Under the pieces are notes generated by a model. It ran no database searches, was not told where the DNA came from, and saw only the letters and a program-made list of their open reading frames with translations. From contig JAICLE010000020.1 in the NCBI GenBank assembly GCA_025927545.1, forward strand, positions 1-45,041: a stretch of 45,041 bases of DNA, in the 5' to 3' direction. Each line of letters opens with the position of its first letter. The stretch's first letter is position 1. Shown here piece by piece: positions 15,847 through 25,700 of this stretch. Made by a program: the position numbers and the translations under genes. Source of the DNA: Gemmatimonadales bacterium. GTDB taxonomy: Bacteria > Gemmatimonadota > Gemmatimonadetes > Gemmatimonadales > GWC2-71-9.

Positions 15847-17073
15847 TCAGTCGAAGCTGTGTTGCGGCCCGGGATAGCTCCCCTCCCGCACCTCGGACGC
15901 ATAGGCCCGCACCGCGGTGCGCACCGCCTCGCCCAGCTCGGCGTAGCGCTTGAGGAACTTCGGGTTGAACCCCTGGTTGAGGCCGAGCATGTCGTGCAGC
16001 ACCAGCACCTGGCCGTCGCAGCCGGGGCCGGCCCCGATCCCGATCGTCGGAATCGTGAGGGCGGCGGAGATTCGCCGCGCGAGCGCGGCCGGCAGCAGCT
16101 CGAGCACGATGCCGCACGCGCCCGCCTCCTCGAGCGCTTCCGCGTCGGCAAACAGCCGGTCCGCCGTCGCCTGGTCGCGCCCCTGCACCCGGTAGCCGCC
16201 GAGCGCGTGCACCGACTGGGGCGTGAGCCCGAGATGGCCTAGCACGGGGATGCCGCGGTCCACCAGGGCGCGCACCGTCTCGGCCATCGGGCGCCCGCCT
16301 TCGAGCTTGACGCCGTGGGCGCCGCTCTCCTGCAGCACCCGTCCCGCGTTCCGGATCGCCTCGGGCACCGACACCTGATATGTCAGGAACGGGAGATCCA
16401 CGAATACGAGGGTGCGGCTGCTGCCGCGCCGCACCGAGGCGGCGTGATAGATCATCTGGTCCAGCGTGGCGCTCAGCGTCGAGTCGCGGCCCGCGAGCAC
16501 CTGGTTGAGCGAGTCGCCCACCAGCAGCACGTCCACGTCCGCCTGCTCCAGCAGCCGAGCGAAGGCCGCGTCGTAGCAGGTCAGCATCACGATCGGCCGC
16601 CCCGTCGCCTTCATGGCGAGGAGGTCGGGCACCGTGAGGGGGCGTGGGTCAGCGCTCATGGATTCAAGCTCCGCCAGCTCTCGCAGCCAGAAGTCTCGGT
16701 TCGGCAGCTCGGGATGGGGAATGATAAGGCCTGGCTCCGCCACGTGCCGACGGCCGTAGCGCACGATGTCGAGATCGAGCGTACGGGCGCCCCAGTGCTC
16801 CGTGCGGACCCGGCCCGAGGCGCGCTCGATCGCCTGGCAGGCCTCGAGCAGCTCGCGCGGGCCGAGCCGGGTCTCCAGGAGCACCATCTGGTTGAGATAG
16901 GGCGGCTGCGCCATGCCCCCGAGCGGCGGCGTCTCCTCCACCCGCGAGGCCGCCGCCAGCCGGGTGGCGGGAAGGGACGCGAGCGCCGCACGAGCCGCAT
17001 CGAGCTGCGCCGCCCGATCCCCAAGGTTGCTCCCGAGCGCGACGAACGCGCGCTCGGCCGCGGGCCCGCCCAT
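15847..17073 (-). CDS. panB: FolK-PanB fusion: HPPK plus ketopantoate hydroxymethyltransferase
   Basis: One open frame of 408 codons covers two enzymes. Residues 1-138 are a short 6-hydroxymethyl-7,8-dihydropterin pyrophosphokinase (FVALGSNLGDR, GPRELLEACQAIERASGRVR, GARTLDLDIVRYG, IIPHPELPNRDFWL), of folate synthesis. Residues 139-408 are complete PanB (MLTCYDAAFARLLEQADVDVLLVGDS, split; VFVDLPF; GVKLEGG; GHLGLTPQSVH; GIGAGPGCDGQVLVLHDM), which makes ketopantoate using methylene-THF. Met139 (ATG 16659) has GGAG 9 bases upstream, so separate PanB translation is possible. HPPK is truncated by about 20 residues relative to usual. Starts one base after the chemoreceptor stop. Confidence 0.88.
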   Translation of the reverse strand: MGGPAAERAFVALGSNLGDRAAQLDAARAALASLPATRLAAASRVEETPPLGGMAQPPYLNQMVLLETRLGPRELLEACQAIERASGRVRTEHWGARTLDLDIVRYGRRHVAEPGLIIPHPELPNRDFWLRELAELESMSADPRPLTVPDLLAMKATGRPIVMLTCYDAAFARLLEQADVDVLLVGDSLNQVLAGRDSTLSATLDQMIYHAASVRRGSSRTLVFVDLPFLTYQVSVPEAIRNAGRVLQESGAHGVKLEGGRPMAETVRALVDRGIPVLGHLGLTPQSVHALGGYRVQGRDQATADRLFADAEALEEAGACGIVLELLPAALARRISAALTIPTIGIGAGPGCDGQVLVLHDMLGLNQGFNPKFLKRYAELGEAVRTAVRAYASEVREGSYPGPQHSFD

Positions 17074-17074
17074 G

Positions 17075-19153
17075 TCAGGTCTCGGCGATGAAGTGGCGGG
17101 CGATCCGCTGCAGGTCGGAGGCGACGTCGCTCAGCTCACGGATGGCGCGTTCGAGATCGGCCTGGCCCGCGGCCGCGTCGCTGGCCCGGCGTGCGAGCGC
17201 TTCGGTCTCGCTCAGCGTGCGGGCGGAGCCGGCGGCCACCCGGCGGATCTGTCCGGTGAGACCGTCCACCGCCCGCAGTTGCTCGCCGGCGGTGACGGCG
17301 ATGGCTCGCGCGTGCCGACCCGCGTCGCCCGTGGCGCCGACGATCGCGTCGAGGGCGCGGGCGGCGTCGGCGCTCAGCTCCTCGACGCCGGTCACCGCTT
17401 CCCGCCCGCGCTGCATCTGCTTCGAGACCGCGGAGACTTGCGTGGCGATCTCTTCGAGCAGCACCCGCGCTTCGCCGGCCGCGTGCAGGCTCTGGGCGGC
17501 GAGATCGCGCACCTCGTCGGCGACGACGGCGAAGCCGCGGCCGTCCGCGCCGGCTCGCGCCGCCTCGATGGCGGCGTTGAGCGCGATCAGGTTCGTGAGG
17601 TCGGCTATCTCCCGGATGGTGCCGATGAAGCCCTTGATGCGGCTGGTCATGGCTCCCAGGCTCGCGACGTGCTCCGCGCTCGCGCTGACGAAGCCGTTGA
17701 GCCCGACGAGACGGTCGATCGCCTGGCCGATCACCGCGCGGTTCTGCACCGCCACCTCCGCGGCGTTTCCGCTCGCCTCGGCGGCCAGCGCGCCCTGATC
17801 GGCCATGATCCGGGTTGCCGCGTCCAAGGAATCGGTGGCCTGGAGCCCGCCCGCCACGAAGCTCTCCATCTCGCCGGCGCCCTGCCGCATGCCGTGCGAC
17901 GCGTCGGCCAGGGCGAGTGCGGACGCGCCCAGCGACTCGGTCACCCGGACCAGCGCGGTCACCTGCTGGCCGATCTGCTCCACCGTCCCGAGCAGGGGGC
18001 GCCGCAGCTCGGCGATGTGGATCGCCGTCGCGATCTGGTGGCCCAGCGTGTTGAGCGCGGTGAGATCCTTGGAACCGTAGGCGTGGCGCTTCGGGTGGTC
18101 CACCTCCACCGTGCCGAGGAGCTCCTCGCCGAACCGGATCGGGTGGATGATCAGGCTTCCGATGTCCGGCATCGGGAGTCTGACGTCCGGATCCGTTCTC
18201 ACGTCCTTGAGCACCACGTCCCGGCGCTCCGCGACCGCCTGCGCCCGGAACGGGCCGGCGCCCTCGGGCGGGGGCCCCCGGTCGGCGCGGCCCATCGCAC
18301 CGCGATACGCCAGCGTCGGCGTCCCCTCCACCAGCCGGTAGATGCGGAAGTCGCCCCAGTCGAGCAGCCGATTGGCCAGCCGCTCGATCTGGTCGAACGA
18401 GCCCTGCAGGGTGGAGTTGCTGGCGATCGCCGCCTCCATCAAGTGCACCTTGTTGAGGTCCTCGGCGCCGATCGCCTCCTCGAGAATCCGCCGGGTGAGC
18501 AGCCCTAGCACCCCCAGCGCGAGCGCGACGGCCAGCCAGCCCACCGGCGCGAGCGATCGGACAGTGGCCACCACCACCACCGTCGCCGCCAGCGTGAGCA
18601 GGTATGAGATGATCTCCCATCGGAGGATGAGGATCTTCTCGGCGTGCTCGAGCTTGTCCCGGACGAGCAGGGTGAAGTAGAACAGCGCGCGGGTCGAGAA
18701 GAAGTAGCTGCAGATGAGGATCGCCGCCGCCGGCAGCAGATCGAGCGACAGCTCGGGATGGCCCGTGAGCGCCAGCACCCCGGCGTAGGGACCATACGCG
18801 GCCGCGAAGGCGAGCACTTCCCGGCCGGCGTTGATGAACCCTGCGCGCGGAAGCTTCCTGAGCCAGAGCACGTCCGAGGCGAACACGCCGGCCCAGAGCG
18901 CCAGCACCACGGGAGAGGGCCCGACGCACGCGCTCCCCACCAGCGCCACAACGCCGGACTGGGTGAGATAGGAATACTTGCTGAGCCGAACGGGCGAGAC
19001 GCGGAGCGCGAGCACGCCGGCCAGCAGCAGCAGCGTCGCGACCGGTTGCCCCAGCCAGCGCGTATCCACCGCGAGCGCGAGCACCGCGACCACCAGGCCG
19101 CCCGGGCCAAGGACCTGGGCATAGCGCTCGATCAGGCGCTGCACGTCCCTCAT
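17075..19153 (-). CDS. Methyl-accepting chemotaxis protein with membrane domain and GAF
   Basis: A 692-residue signalling receptor. Residues 15-222 are strongly hydrophobic with roughly six to eight transmembrane helices and no large periplasmic loop; 255-385 is a GAF sensor domain ([16 protein letters not shown] to [13 protein letters not shown]); 400-690 is a coiled-coil MCP signalling domain with the conserved tip [16 protein letters not shown] (520-535) and [13 protein letters not shown]. The sensing must therefore be within the membrane or cytoplasm, for example of a small molecule bound by GAF. No CheA, CheW, CheR or CheB gene is nearby. Start ATG 19153 overlaps the trpA stop as ATGA. 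The ligand is unknown. Confidence 0.9.
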   Translation of the reverse strand: MRDVQRLIERYAQVLGPGGLVVAVLALAVDTRWLGQPVATLLLLAGVLALRVSPVRLSKYSYLTQSGVVALVGSACVGPSPVVLALWAGVFASDVLWLRKLPRAGFINAGREVLAFAAAYGPYAGVLALTGHPELSLDLLPAAAILICSYFFSTRALFYFTLLVRDKLEHAEKILILRWEIISYLLTLAATVVVVATVRSLAPVGWLAVALALGVLGLLTRRILEEAIGAEDLNKVHLMEAAIASNSTLQGSFDQIERLANRLLDWGDFRIYRLVEGTPTLAYRGAMGRADRGPPPEGAGPFRAQAVAERRDVVLKDVRTDPDVRLPMPDIGSLIIHPIRFGEELLGTVEVDHPKRHAYGSKDLTALNTLGHQIATAIHIAELRRPLLGTVEQIGQQVTALVRVTESLGASALALADASHGMRQGAGEMESFVAGGLQATDSLDAATRIMADQGALAAEASGNAAEVAVQNRAVIGQAIDRLVGLNGFVSASAEHVASLGAMTSRIKGFIGTIREIADLTNLIALNAAIEAARAGADGRGFAVVADEVRDLAAQSLHAAGEARVLLEEIATQVSAVSKQMQRGREAVTGVEELSADAARALDAIVGATGDAGRHARAIAVTAGEQLRAVDGLTGQIRRVAAGSARTLSETEALARRASDAAAGQADLERAIRELSDVASDLQRIARHFIAET

Positions 19154-19929
19154 GCGGTGGCCATCCGATGGTCGAGCGCCTCGCGGAGCGACGAGAGGAA
19201 GGCGTGCGCTGCGTCCACCCCTCCGGTGCCGAGGACGTCCACCAGCGCGCTCCCCACCACCACGCCATCGGCCTGCGCTGCGACGGCCCGCGCCTGCCCC
19301 GGCGTCGAGATGCCGAAGCCGACCGCCACCGGCAGCCTCGTGGCGCGTCGCACCCGCGCGATCGACTGCTCCAGCCCTTCCGCCAGCGCCGCACTGGCTC
19401 CGGTGACACCCAGGCGGGCGATCAGGTAGACGAAGCCCTCCGCACCCTCCAGCGCTGCCGTCATCCGCTCCGGCCGCGTGGTCGGGGCCACGAGGCGGAT
19501 CAGGTCGAGTGGGCTCGCTCGGACCAGCGACTCGACGGATGGATCGCCACCCGCGGGGAGATCGGTGAGCAGGAGGCCGGCCACGCCGAGCGCGGCGGCC
19601 TCGCCGAGGAACCGCTCGACGCCGTAGTGCAGGATTGGATTCAGGTAGCTGAACACGACGACCGGTTTGGTGAGCCGCGCGCGCTCGATGAGCGCCAGCG
19701 TGCCGGCCAGCGTCATCCCCCGCCGGAGCGCCTCGAACGTGCTGCGCTGGATGGTGGGACCGTCAGCCAGCGGATCGCTGAACGGCACGCCGACCTCGAG
19801 GATATCGCACACCTCCTCCGCGGCGCGGAGCGCGGCGAGGCTCGCATCCAGGGACGGGTAGCCGGCGGTGAGATAGGGAATGAGCGCGGTGCGGTCCCGC
19901 GCCGCGAGCTCGGCCCACGCGGGCGCCAT
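19150..19929 (-). CDS. trpA: Tryptophan synthase alpha subunit
   Basis: Splits indole-3-glycerol phosphate to indole and glyceraldehyde 3-phosphate and passes indole to TrpB. The 259-residue TIM barrel has [12 protein letters not shown], catalytic Glu45 and Asp56 in [15 protein letters not shown] (E. coli Glu49 and Asp60), [11 protein letters not shown] and [10 protein letters not shown] chose ATG 19929, which gives the usual N-terminus 7 bases after the HD-GYP gene; TTG 19944 would add five residues. Unusually it is separated from trpB by two unrelated genes of about 3.1 kb. Confidence 0.96.
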   Translation of the reverse strand: MAPAWAELAARDRTALIPYLTAGYPSLDASLAALRAAEEVCDILEVGVPFSDPLADGPTIQRSTFEALRRGMTLAGTLALIERARLTKPVVVFSYLNPILHYGVERFLGEAAALGVAGLLLTDLPAGGDPSVESLVRASPLDLIRLVAPTTRPERMTAALEGAEGFVYLIARLGVTGASAALAEGLEQSIARVRRATRLPVAVGFGISTPGQARAVAAQADGVVVGSALVDVLGTGGVDAAHAFLSSLREALDHRMATA

Positions 19930-19936
19930 CCGCGAA

Positions 19937-21394
19937 TCAGACAAAGTAGTCGCCGGGCGTGAGCCCGTAGCGTTCTGGACTGGTCACCTTGACGATGGAG
20001 CGGCGGTAGGCGCCGTCCTCATTCTGCTCGCTCAGGCTCACCAGCGTACCGGGCGGCGGCACCATGCCGCCGTCGGCATCCACGGCGATCCGCACCATCG
20101 GGCGGTTGAGCTGCTGGCCCTCGGGATTGGGCGCGGCGACAAGGCCCACCTCGAACGTGTCGAGAATGACGCAGGTGCCGACCGGATAGATGCCGATGAG
20201 ATTGATCAGCGCCTTGACGAGGATCGTGTCGTAGCCGCGCTTGGGGTTCTGCCACATCTCGCGGAGCACCTGGTCGGGCTCGATGGGCACCGTCTGGTAG
20301 CTGCGGCGTGTGGTCGCCGCGTCGAACCCGTCGGCCACCGACACGATCCGCGAGTAGATGCCCAGTGCGCGCTCCCGGACGGTCTTGGGGTACCCGGTGA
20401 GATCGGTCTTCATGTGATGTTCGTGAGCTATCAGGATGCTGCGGAAGGGCAGCTCGTCGCCGGCCCGCATGCTGAACAGCGTGAGCGCGCCGAGCCACGG
20501 ATGCGCCTGCATGATGCGCCATTCCCGCTCGTCGAGCCCGCTGGTCTTGTTGAGGATCTCCACCGGCACGCGCGCCTTGCCCACATCGTGCAGCAGCGCG
20601 GTCATCCCGAGATCGTAGAGCTGGAGCCGGGTGAAGCCGAGCTTCTTGCCGAGCGCTACCGAGAAGATGCACACGTTCACCGAGTGGGTGAAGGTGTATT
20701 CGTCGTAGTCGCGGATGGTGGTGAGCCCGACGAGGGAGGTCTCGTTATTGAGCACCTGGTCCACGATGAGCTGCACGGCGCGCTTCACCCGCTTGACGCT
20801 GGTGGCCCGCCCGAGCCGCGCCCCGGTGATGACGTCCTTGGTCACCGCCACGCCCTGCGAGTAGATCCGTTTGGCCTGCTCCTTGGCCTCTTCGGCGTCG
20901 GGATCGTGCTCCTGCTGGACGGCCCGCTCGACCTCGATCCCCTTCACGCCGCCGGCCGCGAGCCGCTCGGCGAGCTCCTCGAAGCGATCGTCGGGCTCGC
21001 CGTCCCCGGCGAGGCTCAGCAGCAGACTCAGCAGGATCTGCCACTCGCGCCGGTCCGCGCCGGCGCGCACCCGGAGCGCGCCGATCGAGAACCCGCGAAG
21101 CGTCGCCAGGATGTGGCTGAAGGCCGCATAATTGTCGAGCTCCAGCCGGAGGCGGGTGGCGTTGACGAAGATGAAGTCTCCCGCCATGCGCAGCTCGAGA
21201 TCGCTTTCGACGGCCACCAGCGCGCGCGCGGTGGCATCGAGATCCTCCAGTGCCTTCTGCACTGTGGCGTTCTCGACCGGGTAGAGCTTGAGGCTCCGGA
21301 GTGCCGTGTAGAGCGTCAGCAGCAACTGGCGCCCGCCCTGTCGCAGGCGCCCCTCGCTGGCGCCGGCGCGCGCCGGCTCGGCGGGGAGGGTCAC
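19937..21394 (-). CDS. HD-GYP-like phosphohydrolase with extra N-terminal domain
   Basis: A 485-residue protein. Residues 22-128 form an alpha/beta domain (ALRSLKLYPVEN, LELRMAGDFIFVN, GFSIGALRVRAG) that is also present at the start of the next gene upstream. Residues 225-365 are an HD-GYP-type domain: His237 (FTHSVNV), His269-Asp270 (LLHDVGK), His298, His326-His327 with MKTDLTGYP instead of the usual HHE..DG.GYP, and Asp355 (VADGFDAAT). HD-GYP proteins typically hydrolyse cyclic di-GMP; with the altered GYP segment the activity is uncertain. No signal peptide or membrane helix. Start GTG 21394 overlaps the HEAT gene stop as GTGA. Confidence 0.85.
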   Translation of the reverse strand: MTLPAEPARAGASEGRLRQGGRQLLLTLYTALRSLKLYPVENATVQKALEDLDATARALVAVESDLELRMAGDFIFVNATRLRLELDNYAAFSHILATLRGFSIGALRVRAGADRREWQILLSLLLSLAGDGEPDDRFEELAERLAAGGVKGIEVERAVQQEHDPDAEEAKEQAKRIYSQGVAVTKDVITGARLGRATSVKRVKRAVQLIVDQVLNNETSLVGLTTIRDYDEYTFTHSVNVCIFSVALGKKLGFTRLQLYDLGMTALLHDVGKARVPVEILNKTSGLDEREWRIMQAHPWLGALTLFSMRAGDELPFRSILIAHEHHMKTDLTGYPKTVRERALGIYSRIVSVADGFDAATTRRSYQTVPIEPDQVLREMWQNPKRGYDTILVKALINLIGIYPVGTCVILDTFEVGLVAAPNPEGQQLNRPMVRIAVDADGGMVPPPGTLVSLSEQNEDGAYRRSIVKVTSPERYGLTPGDYFV

Positions 21395-23061
21395 GCCGGG
21401 GCGTCCCTGAGCGACCGGCTCACCGCGTTCCGCACCACGAGCTCCTTGTCCTCGGCGGCCTGCTGGAGGAGCTCGCGGGCCTCGGGTGTCCGGATCTTCC
21501 CCAGGGCCATCGCCGCGCACGCGCGGGTCTCCGCGGATTGCTTGCGCCGGAGGAGCCCGCGGGGGATGAGCATCGCGCCCAGCGGCTTGACGCCACCGGC
21601 ACCCGCGATCGCCCCGTAGGCCTCGAAGAACGCCATCTTTTCGGTGAGGTCCATCTCGTTAATCTGACTGCCGAGCACCACGGCCTCGACCCGGCGCTGT
21701 GCGCCCTTGTAGCCGCGCGCCCCGACCGCCCGCACCGCGGCCAGGCGGACGGCGCGGTCCGCATCCTCCAGCGCCGCATCGAGCAGCGCGAGCGCCGAGG
21801 GAGTGCCGAGCTGGGCGAGGGCCTGCACGGAGGCGAGCCGGACGGCGGGATCGCGGTGCTTCACCGTCTCCCCCAGACCGGGCACCGCCTGCGTGAGCTG
21901 CCGCCGCCCGCAGAGCGCGACCACCGCCGCGAGCGCCTCGGACTCGGGCGAGCGCAGGATGCGGATCACCTCGGGGGCATGCGTCTCGGCCAGACGGTCG
22001 GCCACCTGCTCGAGCACGCTCCGAAGTGCCGGGGAGGCGAGCAACGGAATCCAGGTGAGGACCGGCTCGAGCGCGCTCGCGCGCAGCTCGTGGAGCACCT
22101 CCGCGACGGTGGCTTCGCCCGCCAGGCCCGGCGCCTCGTCGAGTGATTGCAGCAGTTGGCTGACGATCGCCGGCTCGCTCAGCTTGGCCACGAAGCCATC
22201 GAGCCGGGCGGCATGCCCGGGGAGAAGCGCCGGCGCACGGCTCGCCAGCGCCCGGCACTCGCGGAGCACCATGGCCGCCGTGCGGAAATCGCGGGCATTC
22301 AGAAAGTTCGGAAACAGCGCCTCGAGGGTGTCGAGGATCTCCGCGCGCACCGGCTCTTCGGGTTGCAGCTCGAACAGGTCGAACAGGATGTTGAGCGCCG
22401 GCGAGCGCACGTCCCGCTGGTATTCCGTTTCGACCGCCCGCGCCACCTGGTGGATCTCGCTCTCATCGAGGAAGTAGAGGGTCGAGTCGAACTCGTCGAG
22501 ATCGACCACGCCCTTGGGCCGGGGTGGCGCCTCCTCGGCCGCGGCAGCGCGGCGCGCCTCGGCGCCGGCCTGGTCGTCGGCGCCGGCGGGATAGGTGCCG
22601 GTCTGCTCCGGCCCGGCGCCGTCGCCCAGGAACTCGGTGAACTGGTACTGGATGAGCTCGAACTCCTGCTCCCAGAGCAGTGTGAGCAGGTCATCACCGG
22701 CATCGGCGGGGAGAAATCGCGCGCGATTGATCATCTCCAGGAATCGGGGGAGCTCGTCGAGCTCCGCACCCCGGCCGATCGTGAGCGAGCGCATCCCGTC
22801 CTTGAACAGCCCCCAGGCGATGCTGTCGGCCTTGCTGAGCTGATGGTAGACCACCTCGTTTTCCCAGACGAAGTCCGTCTCCGCCACCGTGAGCGTCAGC
22901 TCGTCCAGCACCGCCCAGATGGGCTGGAACGCCGTCCTGAGATTGTCGCTGGCCCGCTGGTAGATGGGATTGTTCGGCAGGTACATGTGATAGGCGCGCA
23001 GCGCCTTCACCAGCCCGTTGATGAGCTCCGCGACCTGCGAGGCCGGAAGGATGTCCGTCAT
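21391..23061 (-). CDS. HEAT-repeat protein sharing its N-terminal domain with the HD-GYP neighbour
   Basis: A 556-residue cytoplasmic protein of unknown function. Residues 10-115 (ALRAYHMYLPNNP, LTLTVAETDFVWENEVV, GMRSLTIGRGAELDELPRFL) resemble the N-terminal domain of the following HD-GYP protein. Residues about 165-205 are an Ala/Glu/Pro-rich linker. From about 215 to the end there are HEAT-type helical repeats, clearest in DPAVRLASVQALAQLG and the following ADRAVRLAAVRAVGARG. Such repeats bind proteins. Start ATG 23061 (MTDILPAS), 17 bases after trpB. The pair with HD-GYP suggests a two-part signalling or scaffold module; this is inference. Confidence 0.8.
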   Translation of the reverse strand: MTDILPASQVAELINGLVKALRAYHMYLPNNPIYQRASDNLRTAFQPIWAVLDELTLTVAETDFVWENEVVYHQLSKADSIAWGLFKDGMRSLTIGRGAELDELPRFLEMINRARFLPADAGDDLLTLLWEQEFELIQYQFTEFLGDGAGPEQTGTYPAGADDQAGAEARRAAAAEEAPPRPKGVVDLDEFDSTLYFLDESEIHQVARAVETEYQRDVRSPALNILFDLFELQPEEPVRAEILDTLEALFPNFLNARDFRTAAMVLRECRALASRAPALLPGHAARLDGFVAKLSEPAIVSQLLQSLDEAPGLAGEATVAEVLHELRASALEPVLTWIPLLASPALRSVLEQVADRLAETHAPEVIRILRSPESEALAAVVALCGRRQLTQAVPGLGETVKHRDPAVRLASVQALAQLGTPSALALLDAALEDADRAVRLAAVRAVGARGYKGAQRRVEAVVLGSQINEMDLTEKMAFFEAYGAIAGAGGVKPLGAMLIPRGLLRRKQSAETRACAAMALGKIRTPEARELLQQAAEDKELVVRNAVSRSLRDAPA

Positions 23062-23078
23062 CGGCGCCTGGCCGCTCG

Positions 23079-24281
23079 TCAAACGGGGTCTCCGAGCAGC
23101 GCGGCCACGTGGGCCACGTCCTTGTCGCCGCGGCCGCTGAGGCAGACGAGCACGATCGCCCCCGCCGGCCACCGTCCTGCCTCTCGGCGGACCCAGGCAA
23201 AGGCGTGCGCGGTCTCGAGCGCGGGGATGATCCCCTCCAGCCGGCAGACGGCCTGGAATGCGTCGAGCGCCTCGGCGTCGGTGGCCGACTCGTAGCGCAC
23301 GCGTCCGCTGTCACGAAGCTGGCTGTGCTCCGGGCCGACGCCCGGATAGTCCAGCCCCGCCGATACCGAGTGGGCGGGCATCACCTGGCCGTCGGCGTCC
23401 TGCAGCAGGTAGCTCATGCTCCCGTGAAGCACACCCGGCGTGCCCGCGCTGAGGGTGGCGCTGTGGTGGCCAGTCGAGATCCCTTCCCCCGCGGCCTCCA
23501 CCCCCACCAGCCGCACGGCGGGATCGTCGAGAAAGCCGGCGAAGATTCCCATCGCGTTCGAGCCGCCGCCGACACACGCCACCACCGTGTGCGGCAGCCG
23601 GCCGTAACGCGCCAGCAACTGCGCCCGCGCCTCGCGGCCGATGACCGACTGGAAGTCACGCACCATCCGCGGAAACGGATCGGGCCCGACCACCGAGCCG
23701 ATGATGTAATGCGTCGTCGGGACGTTGGCGACCCAGTCGCGGAGCGCCTCGTTGGTGGCGTCCTTGAGGGTGCGGGTACCGGACTCTACCGGCACCACCG
23801 TGGCGCCGAGCAGTTGCATGCGGTAGACGTTGAGCTTCTGCCGCGCCACGTCCTCGGCGCCCATGTACACGACGCATTCGAGTCCGAAGCGGGCGCAGAC
23901 GGTGGCCGTCGCCACGCCGTGCTGGCCGGCGCCGGTCTCCGCGATGATCCGGCGCTTCCCCATCCGGAGCGCGAGCAGCGCCTGGCCGATCGTGTTGTTG
24001 ATCTTGTGCGCCCCGGTGTGGTTCAGGTCTTCGCGCTTGAGGACAACCGTCGCACCCGTTTCCGCCCCCAGGCGCGGTGCCTCCGAGAGCGGCGTCGGCC
24101 GGCCGACGAACTCCGCCAGCAGACTCTCGAGCTCCGACCAGAAGGCGGCATCGTCCCGCGCGGCGTCGTACAGGGCCGCGAGATCATCGAGCGCCGCGAC
24201 GAGCGTCTCGGGCACGTAGCGGCCGCCGTAGGGGCCGAATCGTCCGGCGACGGCCCGCTCAGATGATGGGGCTATGACCAC
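23079..24281 (-). CDS. trpB: Tryptophan synthase beta subunit
   Basis: PLP enzyme condensing indole with serine to tryptophan. The 400-residue protein is the standard TrpB1 form: [28 protein letters not shown] with PLP Lys93, [22 protein letters not shown] and the serine-binding GRGDKD near the C-terminus. The start is GTG 24281, which overlaps trpF by 23 bases; there is no ATG near the conserved N-terminus. Serine is the co-substrate here and also the entry substrate of the nearby serine cycle. Confidence 0.97.
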   Translation of the reverse strand: MVIAPSSERAVAGRFGPYGGRYVPETLVAALDDLAALYDAARDDAAFWSELESLLAEFVGRPTPLSEAPRLGAETGATVVLKREDLNHTGAHKINNTIGQALLALRMGKRRIIAETGAGQHGVATATVCARFGLECVVYMGAEDVARQKLNVYRMQLLGATVVPVESGTRTLKDATNEALRDWVANVPTTHYIIGSVVGPDPFPRMVRDFQSVIGREARAQLLARYGRLPHTVVACVGGGSNAMGIFAGFLDDPAVRLVGVEAAGEGISTGHHSATLSAGTPGVLHGSMSYLLQDADGQVMPAHSVSAGLDYPGVGPEHSQLRDSGRVRYESATDAEALDAFQAVCRLEGIIPALETAHAFAWVRREAGRWPAGAIVLVCLSGRGDKDVAHVAALLGDPV

Positions 24282-24897
24282 ACACCGCCTCCAGAAAACG
24301 CAGAATCTTGTCGGGGTCCTTGATGCCGGGCTGGCGCTCGACGCCGGAACTTACATCCACCACCTCCGGCCGAACGAGGGCCACCGCCGGGCCGACCGTG
24401 GCGGGCGCGAGGCCGCCGGCGAGCACCATCGTGGCACCCGCGAGCCGGTTCCGAGCCTCGCGAGCCACGGCAAGGTCGAGCGAAACGCCGCTGCCCCCGG
24501 CCGCGTGCGCGACCCGGGGCTCCACCAGCACCGCGTCGCCATCGAGCGCCGCCTCGGACAGGGCGTCGAGATCGCCGGGCAGGGCGATCCGCACCACGCG
24601 CCACACCACCAGGCCTGCGGCGCGGAGCCGCGCGGCCGCCGCCCGGGGATAAGGCCCGTGGAGCTGCGCGCCGGTCAGGCCGGCCGCTTGGCTAACCTGC
24701 AGGATCTCTTCGACTGATTGGCTGCCGTAGACACCGAGGACGGGCACGCCATCCGCGGCGGCCCTCACCTCGGCTGCTGCCGAGGTGGTGATACGCCTCG
24801 GTCCACCAGCAAAAACGACGCCCAGCCACGCGGCTCCCGCCGCCGCGGCCGCGGCCGCGTCCTCCGGCCGCGTGAGGCCGCAGATCTTCACCCGCAC
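24259..24897 (-). CDS. trpF: Phosphoribosylanthranilate isomerase
   Basis: Amadori isomerisation of phosphoribosylanthranilate to CdRP, the third trp step. The 212-residue TIM barrel opens with [12 protein letters not shown] (catalytic Cys at residue 5), followed by [28 protein letters not shown] and [10 protein letters not shown], and ends with the phosphate-binding [14 protein letters not shown]. The start is GTG 24897, 13 bases after trpC; a second GTG two codons later is possible. Order trpC-trpF-trpB is classical. Confidence 0.95.
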   Translation of the reverse strand: MRVKICGLTRPEDAAAAAAAGAAWLGVVFAGGPRRITTSAAAEVRAAADGVPVLGVYGSQSVEEILQVSQAAGLTGAQLHGPYPRAAAARLRAAGLVVWRVVRIALPGDLDALSEAALDGDAVLVEPRVAHAAGGSGVSLDLAVAREARNRLAGATMVLAGGLAPATVGPAVALVRPEVVDVSSGVERQPGIKDPDKILRFLEAVCGHSPII

Positions 24898-24910
24898 GGC
24901 CGCGCCCGCG

Positions 24911-25699
24911 CTACCGGCCACGGCGCGGGACCTGGATGAGCCGACCCAGCAGGGCCTCCGGATCGGCCGCGGCGGAGAGCGCCGTACCGATGAGGACGGC
25001 ATCGGCGCCGGCGAGCGCGGCGAGCTCGACGTCGGCAGGCGTGCCCATGCCGCTCTCCGCCACCGCCACGCACTCGGCGGGCAGGTCGCGGAGGAGCGAC
25101 CACGCGGCCGCCGTGTCGATCCGGAAGGTGTCGAGATCCCTGCTGTTCACGCCGAGGAGCCGTGCGCCCGCCTCGAGGGCCTGGGCCACCTCAGGCGCCG
25201 TGTGCACCTCGACCAGCGCGTCGAGTCCGGCGGCCGCGGCGCAGGCGAGCAGCGCGCGCAGCCGGTCGGGGGCGAGCGCGCGGACGATGAGCAGCACACC
25301 CGCGGCGCCGGCGGCGCGGGCCTCGATGATCTGCAGCTCGTCGAGGATGAAATCCTTCCGGAGGACGGGTACGCTCGTCCGGGCCGCGGCGGCGCGGAGA
25401 TCGTCGAGCGAGCCCCCGAAGAACGGGCCGTCGGTGAGTACCGAGATCGCGGCCGCGCCCTGCCGCGCGTATCGCCCGGCGCGATCGGCGGGGTCCAGAT
25501 CGTCGCGGATCGTCCCGGCCGAAGGCGAGCGCCGTTTCACCTCCGCGATGACCGCGACGCGCTCCCCGCGGAGCGCGGCCGCGAGCGACGCGGGGCGGGG
25601 AGCGTCCGCGGCTTCGCGTTCCACGGCCGCCTGCCGCGTGCGCAGGCCCGCCAGTTGTGCGCGGGTGGAGGTCAGGATCTGGTCGAGGGTGACGGGCAT
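24911..25699 (-). CDS. trpC: Indole-3-glycerol phosphate synthase
   Basis: Closes the indole ring by decarboxylating CdRP. The 262-residue barrel has VIAEVKRRSPSAG (catalytic Glu and Lys), AISVLTDGPFFGGS, PVLRKDFILDELQI, LGVNSRDLDTF and VAESGMGTPADV. The start ATG 25699 has AAGGA 5 bases upstream. It heads a long minus-strand run (trpC-F-B, HEAT, HD-GYP, trpA, MCP, folK-panB, panC, yqeK, LytR_C). Upstream and divergent is lexA, whose predicted -35 overlaps this gene's ribosome-binding site. Confidence 0.96.
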   Translation of the reverse strand: MPVTLDQILTSTRAQLAGLRTRQAAVEREAADAPRPASLAAALRGERVAVIAEVKRRSPSAGTIRDDLDPADRAGRYARQGAAAISVLTDGPFFGGSLDDLRAAAARTSVPVLRKDFILDELQIIEARAAGAAGVLLIVRALAPDRLRALLACAAAAGLDALVEVHTAPEVAQALEAGARLLGVNSRDLDTFRIDTAAAWSLLRDLPAECVAVAESGMGTPADVELAALAGADAVLIGTALSAAADPEALLGRLIQVPRRGR

Positions 25700-25700
25700 C

